From positions 40,722,106 to 40,786,105 of the forward strand of contig OZ020303.1 in the NCBI GenBank assembly GCA_963971305.1: a DNA stretch of 64,000 bases, in the 5' to 3' direction. Below are positions 56,819 through 64,000 of the stretch, piece after piece. The position numbers and the translations under genes are program-made. Positions within the stretch are counted from its first letter, which is position 1; each line of letters opens with the position of its first letter. This DNA comes from Arcuatula senhousia. Taxonomy: Eukaryota > Mollusca > Bivalvia > Mytilida > Mytilidae. The notes beneath the pieces were generated by a model. The model was given only the letters and a program-made list of their open reading frames with translations. It had not been told where the DNA came from and did not search any database.

Positions 56819-57782
56819 ATGGCGTGGTATGTGCTTTTTTCTATTTCGATTTTTATTCGATGTCTATATGTTTATGGTTTTCTCCTGGATACCCCTCAGA
56901 CCATCGGAGGATCATCCTCGTCTTCTGGACAATACGTAACGTTAACGAAATTCATGGAAGCAACGACGCTCCAGGAACATGAAATCACCATACAAAGGCA
57001 GATCACAGATAAATTGCGGTACGATATGGACAATAATTTCGCAATGTTGGTTTCTCAGATGAAAGACCAGTTTAGCCTTTTAGAACAAAAAATGGTCGAT
57101 GAGAGAAAATTGAATAAAACACAAGAAACCTTGCTTCTACTGCAACTTAAATATAAGAACCTTGAACAAAACCATAATGAACTAAAAATCGAGCATACTG
57201 CGCTTCAACAGAAATATATAACATTGGAAAGCAAGCTGAATACTTTGGAGACTAAGTCAAGTCAAACAATTGACCTAGAACGAGATCTTAACTTGACTAA
57301 TTCCATAGTATATATCCAAAGACAGGAAATTTCTTCTATAAAAAACAGAACAGGTGAGATCGGGAATCAAGTTAGCGCTCTTGTTCAGCTTCCAAGTATT
57401 AAACCTCTACATGAGATAGATTTGTTGAAACAGTCCTTGGAAGCCCTTTCTAAGCGAACCGACACTTTAACCATGAAAGAACAAGCGCGCAGTCAAGATG
57501 TCCTCGCGCTGTATAACATGACTATCGATACCAAATCTTCTTTCTTTGGTCTCCGTTCCAATGTCAATCATGATTTGTCCGAAATGAGTGCTAACCAAAG
57601 CAAGACTTTTGCCGAGTTAAAACAGAACCAAAGCTCAGAGATTAACCGATTAGAACGTACTTTAGAAAAACGACAGAATAACAGTATGGAGAATATCATA
57701 CAATCAGTGAAGGATACCGAGCTTAGAGTAAATGAGTCGATTGAACTTATCCAGAATCAAATCAAAAACAGTACAGAGGAAG
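56819..57782 (+). CDS. C1q-domain protein 3, exon 1: signal peptide and coiled coil
   Basis: ATG at 56819, 321 codons and one base, donor GAAG/GTAAAA. MAWYVLFSISIFIRCLYVYG is the signal peptide, then FLLDTPQTIGGSSSS. The coiled coil covers about residues 45-318 and has several Asn-x-Ser/Thr sites (NKT, NRT, NMT, NQS, NNS, NES, NST). In the PLHEIDLLKQSLEALSKRTD to SANQS block it is close to gene 1 at DNA level as well (GAAAGAACAAGCGCG shared). The open frame starting 66 codons earlier is rejected because it lies before the TATA box. Confidence 0.9.
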
Positions 57783-58260
57783 GTAAAACATGGAGCTACA
57801 TATCTTTTGTATCATTATTGAAACATTTATTTGTTTTATTTAAAATGGGGGAATGTCAAGTTTTCAATGACCTATGGAAACATAGAAAATACTATATTTG
57901 AAGTAAAAAACTAGACTTATCAATTTGGTGCATATCATTTCAAAGTATATTGTTGTCCTTATAGTCTATCGCAATGGAAGAGGAAGGTTTAAGGCCATTA
58001 AACTTATTACGAACATCCATTTTTAAAAGTACAAAGTCAGGACCTTTGCTGCTTTCATTTAAATGTATACGGTTTATAAGCTGTGTTCCTAGAAATAATT
58101 ATAGTAATCATCAAGGTTCTTTAATATTTTCATTTATCTCGTTATCATAAACGTAACAGGTCTGACAACATTTGGTGTCCCTTCCATCGATAAAAAACCT
58201 TGACTTATTATTAAGTATACCAACAAACTAATATAAACCTCTGCGATATTTTCTTTTCAG
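57783..58260 (+). other. Intron of C1q gene 3
   Basis: 478 bases. It includes a diverged Penelope-like tail scrap (57960-58075: CAATGGAAGAGGAAGG, GTCAGGACC) and ends TTTTCTTTTCAG. Confidence 0.8.
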
Positions 58261-58652
58261 TTGCCATGACTGCTTTTGTTCATGACACAGACATGTACAG
58301 CAGATCTATCGGGGCTATTGTTAAGTTTTCCGATGTGCAATTCAGTGTTGGAATACATAATTTGTCCCAATATAAAAGCAGTGGTAAATTCATGGTCGAA
58401 AAAAGAGGATTGTACTTAGTGTCTGTTACAATAGAATATGATGTTAACGGTGCAGAATTTCATATCTATGTGAATGGTAATGTATACACAAAGAATTACA
58501 AACAACAACAGAGCGGTTGGTGGCTTTCATCCTCAGCGACTTTTGTTATTGACCTTCAACCAGGTGTCACTGTCTGGACACAAATTGGTGGTACTACAAC
58601 TAGTGTACGAGGAGATCAATATTCAAGATTTTCTATTGTTAAAGTTAAATAA
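58261..58652 (+). CDS. C1q-domain protein 3, exon 2: C1q head
   Basis: Val322 is completed, then residues 323-451: AIVKFSDVQFSVGI, GKFMVEKRGLYLVSVTIE, FHIYVNGNVYTKNY, QPGVTVWTQIGGTTTS and SRFSIVKVK. Two core differences from genes 1 and 2 stand out. The Cys of FVCEKRG/FRCEKRG is Val here, and the Asp of GDTVW is Val. So this head has lost its only cysteine and a conserved turn residue, and may differ in assembly or ligand. AATAAA overlaps the stop. Total protein 451 residues. Confidence 0.92.
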
Positions 58653-59224
58653 AACACCCTGTTCAATAATTCTATTAATTGCGATTTTCGAAAATACAGA
58701 TGAGGATTCATTTATCTTTTTGCAATTAAAATTCAAGTTATAGCTTATTAGTCGACATGTAAAATGTCAAGGAAATACCCCGGTACTTTAATGACTATTT
58801 GTTAACCTAATTCAATATGAAAAGTACGATTTTCCATCTCTTTGTTGTACGCAAATGTTACCTTGGCATGTGTAGATAGAAGATAGAAGATATTATGAGA
58901 TGTAGAATATATATAGTAGTGTACGCGACACAACCTACAATATAGACGACATATAAAACTAATCCTAAAATATTAAAGAAATACACCCTGCTTGACAAAG
59001 AACAATAACATAAAGTCAACGAGTACAAACATCAGCTTTGATAAAGATCACTGGACAAGCACATAGAAAATATGGCGGGCTTACACTAGTCATTTGGCCT
59101 CAACATTCCCCTGTTGATAATCAAAAATAAAGGTCACAAATAACACACAGTTAAATTCAAATTGATATAAGTTCAATTCATCAAATGAGAACCTTGGATA
59201 TAAAAACAACAATAACAAAAAAAC
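58653..59224. other. Intergenic after C1q gene 3
   Basis: AT-rich, no feature supported. Confidence 0.4.
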
Positions 59225-59945
59225 AGGGCATAGAACAGAACAGAACAGAATTTTTATTTGGTCTAAAATCCAAATACAGGATTGTTACCAATACAATTAC
59301 AATTATATACACATACAAACATACAAACTAGTGATTAAGACACATGCCTCATTATTATCTGTATAACAAAAGATATATATAATTTACCAGGTTTAATTAG
59401 TAAGTTTGTGTATTAATATTTAACGTATATATCTATTATATAATTGGAGGAGGTGGTGCAAAATAAATGAATGAATAAATACAATTATATATTGGACTAC
59501 TACTATGCACTGCATTTATTAAGTAACTCAAATCTCCTTTTATACATTTGATTAACACCTATAACAATGACTTTTACAATATCATAATAAAAAGTTAAAT
59601 CTAACATCTGAATCAAAATTAACAAAAGAGGGGCAAATATCAACATATCTGTGAAAATGTTTTCTCTAATGTTATTTAATGAGGTACAAGTAATTAAAAA
59701 ATGAGATTAATCTTCTACTCCTGACTTACATAATGGACATTCCCTATTTGCTATTGGGGTTTTAGTGTGACGCCCAACTTCTATTGCAAGTTTACTATTG
59801 CTTAATTTAATTTTTGTAAATGTTTTAACTATATCTCTGTCTATATCCAATTTTAGATATGTATCTATTTAAAAGTTTTCTTTTATTTTTCTAAATGGGC
59901 ATAGAAGAACTCTCATGAACACACTCGATATTGAGCATCTATCGA
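59225..59945 (-). pseudogene. 3' end of a second LINE
   Basis: The minus strand codes for KLAIEVGRHTKTP and the zinc-knuckle CPLCKSGVED, stop, SHFLITC, then a spacer to a 3' tail of (TTCTG)n at 59226-59245. A TAA replaces the usual Glu after VED. Its 5' side is cut by the Helitron-like element at 59958. It is a different family from the 28183 LINE. Confidence 0.7.
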
Positions 59946-59957
59946 CTGATTTTAAAA

Positions 59958-62226
59958 ACTAGAGGCTCCCAGGAGCCTGAATCGCTCACCTGATCTCTTC
60001 TGCTAAAGCCTCTTACCTAGTGTGCAACGTGGTCTACATGTATTTGGTAAGTAACATTAAAGAAACTAGTAAGGATAGAAAACACTGTTAAGATCAAGAA
60101 TACAAAATTACAAAGCTTTCCATTTGAAAAAAACCAAGTTAAAACTGATTGAAAACACTTAAAGGGGAATAACTCTTCAAAGGATGATCTGACAATTTTG
60201 ACCCTGAAATCATTTTTGTAGCAGAGCGACACGTCTGACGCAAAAATTGCTCACACAGGGTTATGTTGCTCCTCGGTTGCTGTCTTCACTCAAGAAATTT
60301 TACGGAAGACATCATGCACTTGAAGACAAATATGGGATTTCGATCTCTCAGATGAGTGCAGATGTTGGTTTGTCATAGGGTTTTGTTTTGTCTTCCTTTA
60401 CCGGATTTGACACGCTGAATGGACTATTGGCAACGCGACGGGTGTGCTATAGCAAGCAGTAACTGCTTACTCTTCCGGAGCACCTGAGTTCACTCTTGTT
60501 TCGACTGGAGTTCGCGTTGTTGATTGATATTCAGTTGTTTTGTGTTTCCATGTTTTACATGTTGTCTGTTTTTGTCCCGTTCTTGTTGGTGTTAACTGGT
60601 TTTGTCTCTGCCCTTTCGGACTTTTGATATTCGGATACCCCATTGGTACCTCTGCTTCTTGTAGATCTTAATGAGCTGAACAATTTTGCAAAGCTAACTA
60701 TTCATCTAGCTCTTATGGCTTTTAAGAAAAACTCCAAAAACTGTGAAAATGGTCAATTTTGACGATTAAGGAGAAATAACTCCTATAAAGAGTCGTCCCA
60801 CAACTTTGACACAATGGAGAGTTTCGTAAAGCTTTTGATGCTGAAGAAGATAGGTTGCTTCGAATTTTCTCAATCTCTTATACTTTGTGAGCTATAAGCT
60901 TAAAACTATGGTTTGACTCCTGTTCTATTTTTAGTAACGGCAGCCATGTTGGCTCGTCGACGTTCACAAATTTCACGAACTTGGTAGAGGACATCCTAAA
61001 GATTAAGTGTACAAAGTTTCAAAGCAATCCCATCAGTGGTTATAAGAGAAGAAGATTTTTTAAAAATCAGTTAAAATTGATAGAAAAATCAGTTAAAGAG
61101 ACATAACTCTTAAACGGTTGATCTGACAATTTCGACCTTAATTTTGTAGATCTCAATAAGCTGAACAATTTTGCAATGATCACTTTTCCTCTAGCACTAA
61201 CAGTTTTCAAGATAAAGTCCAAAAACTGTGAAAATGGTCAAATTTTACGATAAAGGGGAAATAACGCCTATAAGGAGACATCCCACAACTTTGACTCAAT
61301 GGAGAGTTTTGTAGAGCTTTTGACGCTGAAGATGGAAAGTTGCTTCGGATTTTCTCTATCTCTTATACTTTTTGAGCTATAAGCTAAAAACTATGGTCTG
61401 ACCCCCCTGTTCTATTTTTAGTAACAGCGGCCATGTTGGTTGGTTGACGTTAACAAATTTCACAAACTTGGTAGAAGATAACCTAAAAATCAAGTGTACA
61501 AAGCTTCAACGCAATCCCATCAGTGGTTTCAGAGAAGAAGATGTTTGGAGAAAAGTTTACAGAGGGACGACGGACGGACGGACGGACGACGGACGCTTAA
61601 CGATGACAATAGCTTTCATGGCCCTTCGGGTCAGGTGAGCTAAAAATCAGTTAAAATTGATAGAAAAAACAGTTGAAGGGGGATAACTCTTAAACGTTGA
61701 TCTGACAATTTTGACCCTGAAATCACTATTGTAGACCTCAATAAGCTAAACAATTTTACAATGCTAACTTTTCCTCTAGCACTTACAGTTTTCAAGATAA
61801 AGTCCAAAAACTGTGAAAATGGTCAACTTTGACGATTAAGGGGAAATAACTCCTATAAGGAGTCGTCCCACAACTTTGACTCAATGGAGAGTTTCGTAGA
61901 GCTTTTGATGAGTCTTTGATGCTGAACATGGAAGGTTGCTTCAGATTTTATCTATCGCTTAAACTTTTTGAGCTATAAGCTCAAAACTAAAGTCTGACCC
62001 CCTGTTCTATTTTTAGTAACAGCCGCCATGTTCGTTGGTCAGCGTTCACAAATTTTACCAACTTGGTAGAGGACATACTAAAGATCAAGTTTACAAAGTT
62101 TCAAAGCAATCCCTTCAGTAGTTTTAGAGTAGAACATCTTTGAAGAAAAGTTAACGACGGACGACAGACGACTAACGATGACAATAGCTCACCTGACCCT
62201 TCCCTTCGGGTCAGGTGAGCTAAAAA
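59958..62226 (+). mobile_element. Composite Helitron-like element
   Basis: It starts TAGAGGCTCCCAGGAGCC and ends in a hairpin AGCTCACCTGACCC / GGGTCAGGTGAGCT followed by AAAAA (62190-62226). An earlier, half-lost end of the same type is at 61618-61644. Internal modules (AAAAACTGTGAAAATGGTCAA, shortened here; CCCCTGTTCTATTTTTAGTA; GGACGGACGGACGACGGACG) repeat about every 585 bp. It is interrupted by a Penelope-like fragment at 60222-60664. Confidence 0.65.
60222..60664 (+). mobile_element. Penelope-like fragment nested in the Helitron-like element
   Basis: 5'-truncated copy: C-terminal coding (LLTQGYVAPRL-like with substitutions, FYGRHHALEDKYGISIS, TAG) and the full 3' tail to CTCTGCTTCT. TTGTAG flanks it on both sides (60216-60221 and 60659-60664). 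The uninterrupted module is seen at about 61720 (GACCCTGAAATCACTATTG). Confidence 0.75.
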
Positions 62227-62407
62227 TCAAGTATGTCGATTTTAAATCAAACACATCACTTCATTCAGTTAATAACTTACGATGTATCATCATCAAAGAT
62301 AAACATGTTCCACGGTCGAGATTTGTTCATCATTGATTTAACAGTACTGGTTCTTTTTGTGTGAGGTGGGTAAGGGTTGCAGTTAGCTTTCAAGGACAAC
62401 GGGAAAG

Positions 62408-62593
62408 ATGTTCTATCTTTTTTTATGTCTTTACAATCTCATGCTCGGTGTGATTGGTGATATAAAGTTCAAGAAAAATATTGAAATTTATCCTGTCATG
62501 AAGGCTGCCATGATTTGTAATCACTGGTGGCCGCCCGCCGATGAGAATTTACTGACTCATGATGAAGAGGTTAGCAATGCTGACGTCTTATGA
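62408..62593 (+). CDS. Small open frame, unrecognised
   Basis: 61 codons, MFYLFLCLYNLMLGVIGDIK at the start (hydrophobic) and NHWWPPADENLL further on, ending at TGA. I do not recognise it. No splice signals or homologues in the window support it. It could be chance or an exon scrap of an element. Confidence 0.2.
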   Translation: MFYLFLCLYNLMLGVIGDIKFKKNIEIYPVMKAAMICNHWWPPADENLLTHDEEVSNADVL

Positions 62594-62623
62594 TGTTACA
62601 GGTAATATTGATGTCAATGAGGA

Positions 62624-62910
62624 GATCAGCACAGCCGATCTTTGTATCGGAATGTCAGCAAGGCTGACTTGCGCTTGAAGCATCAGATAACTTGTGGCAT
62701 TGAGTCGATCTGAAAGTCAGCAAACCTGACCGAATCGGAAGATCAGCAAAGCTGATTTACTTCTCGATTAGAAAGTCAGCCTGCCTAACTTGTAATTGAA
62801 CGATCACATTGAAAAAAGATCAGTGTAACTGACCCTTGCCAATATTACATGAAAAGATGATCAACATAGCTAGTTCTACGATGTTTTGATTGAGTCACCA
62901 AAGTTGATAA
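62624..62910. repeat. Run of short hairpins, GATCAGCnnnGCTGATC / GTCAGCnnnGCTGAC type
   Basis: Imperfect dyads at 62624-62640, 62654-62668, 62716-62730, 62741-62757, 62775-62789, 62818-62833 and a decayed one near 62858, spaced 25-62 bases. Stems are 5-7 bp and loops 3-5 bases. Spacers are not obviously repeated. Confidence 0.6.
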
Positions 62911-63844
62911 ATGTATGATGTAAACAGTTTTCAGTTCAATTTAAATGTAAACTAAAGGTTGAAAATGTATGGTCACTCATGACTTGTAAATTGTTTGGAT
63001 AATAATTCCTGGAATGTCTATATTTTGATACATTTTCTTTGTTTTTGGAGCTGTTCAAAAATCAGCCTTATTACACAACTCATAGTTAACGGTTTTACTT
63101 ATTTGTGGTAGCAATATCCTTGTTTTAGTATAATTTATCTTTAATAAATCTGTTTTTTATCAAGGAATTACAGATATAGGACACGTACTACGAACCCCTG
63201 ACTCGACTTGTTATTTGGATTTATTTTTAGAACTTTCTGTTCGCTACAGCTTTTGGAATTTATGTAACGCAACTTTAATCATTTGTTATTTAGGTTTTAT
63301 GCACTGGCGTTTTGGTCCAGGATTTTATTTAATTCTATTATGAATGACGTGTATAAAAAATTTTCATTTCGTCTTTATACTTTTTCCACAAGGCAAGAAT
63401 GTTTGACGAATGTTTGACAGTTCTAATAGAACAAAATTTACTCGCGGAAAACCCCCATATTTTCTCATAGAATTTAATGTTTTACATGAAATATTGGTGA
63501 TTCTCTAAATCCTTTCAGTGTAATCTCACAATTGAGAACACATTTATCGTGAAATAATTCGCAATGACTTTGAATCTAATCTTTTTCCCTGAAAAGAGCC
63601 AAACAAACCACTACGGACGGAAGTAGTTTGATATTTTAAAGGGAGACACCTTCTTCTTTTTCCAATTTTATCATTGAAATTGAAATAACCACATATTTTT
63701 TATCCTTGAACTTCTTTTTGAAAATTTATGGAACACACATCGGGTCCTAAGTTGTAGGTCTGTTTTATTATACTACCATCTCGTCAGTAAAAATATTTAA
63801 AATAAAATTGAGACCACATTTACCGCCAAATAATTTTGTTCGAA
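62911..63844. other. Intergenic, nothing recognised
   Basis: AT-rich. No coding exon, repeat match or RNA gene could be supported. Confidence 0.4.
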
Positions 63845-64000
63845 AGAAGCAGAGGTACCAATGGGGTATCCGAATGTCAAAAGTCCGAAAGGGCAGAGAC
63901 AAAACCAGTAAACACTAACAAGAACGGGACAAAAACAGACAACATGTAAAACATTGAAACACAAAATAATTGAATATCAATCAGCAACGCGAGCTCCAGT
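63845..64000 (-). repeat. Penelope-like 3' tail running out of the window
   Basis: AGAAGCAGAGGTACCAATGG, GTCCGAAAGGGCAGAGACAA and ATTGAATATCAATCAGCAAC match 24478-24585 in the same orientation. The rest of the element lies to the right of the window. Confidence 0.75.

Noticed and set aside
62624..62910. CRISPR-like array
   Set aside because: Dyads are too short and variable and the spacers are irregular. The window is eukaryotic.

Overview
The window looks like nuclear DNA of a bivalve mollusc, most likely a mussel (Mytilus or a close relative). It is AT-rich and intron-rich and crowded with decayed mobile elements. It carries three paralogous secreted C1q-domain genes of the signal peptide + coiled coil + C1q type that bivalves have amplified, and it has the hairpin-ended, tandem-repeat-carrying repeats common in bivalve genomes. 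The species call is inference from these families. No rRNA, tRNA or CRISPR array was seen.

Layout. (1) 1-1100: last coding exon and 3' UTR of an unidentified plus-strand gene. (2) 1260-7750: a repeat block with a 171-bp tandem array and a 2.7-kb Helitron-like element carrying a higher-order 155/165-bp array. (3) 9152-30410, minus strand: one seven-exon gene, assembled here from splice sites and reading phase, coding for an 861-residue single-pass receptor. It has a signal peptide, one MAM domain, a Thr/Ser stalk, a glycine-zipper transmembrane helix and a 634-residue tail with 16 YxxP motifs, most in a 14 x 42-bp coding minisatellite. Its introns hold retroelement pieces (Penelope-like and a non-LTR element flanked by 107-bp direct repeats), a foldback element whose empty site survives nearby, inverted hexanucleotide arrays and Helitron-like arrays. 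(4) 32614-34362, 41063-45918 and 56819-58652, plus strand: three two-exon C1q genes, plus a C1q relic at 35339-35451. (5) 46600-64000: further retroelement relics (an L1/Tx1-like pseudogene, a second non-LTR fragment, Penelope-like tails), a second foldback element, a composite Helitron-like element, and a run of short hairpins near the right end.

How the genes may work together. The C1q proteins would be secreted, probably oligomeric, recognition molecules. The MAM receptor has no visible kinase domain but many SH2-docking candidates, so it would signal by recruiting SH2 adaptors (Crk/Nck type for pYxxP, Grb2 type for pYxN). The receptor and the first C1q gene lie head to head 2.2 kb apart; a joint innate-immune role is a guess. 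The second and third C1q genes come from a segmental duplication that includes their promoters, later modified by separate insertions.
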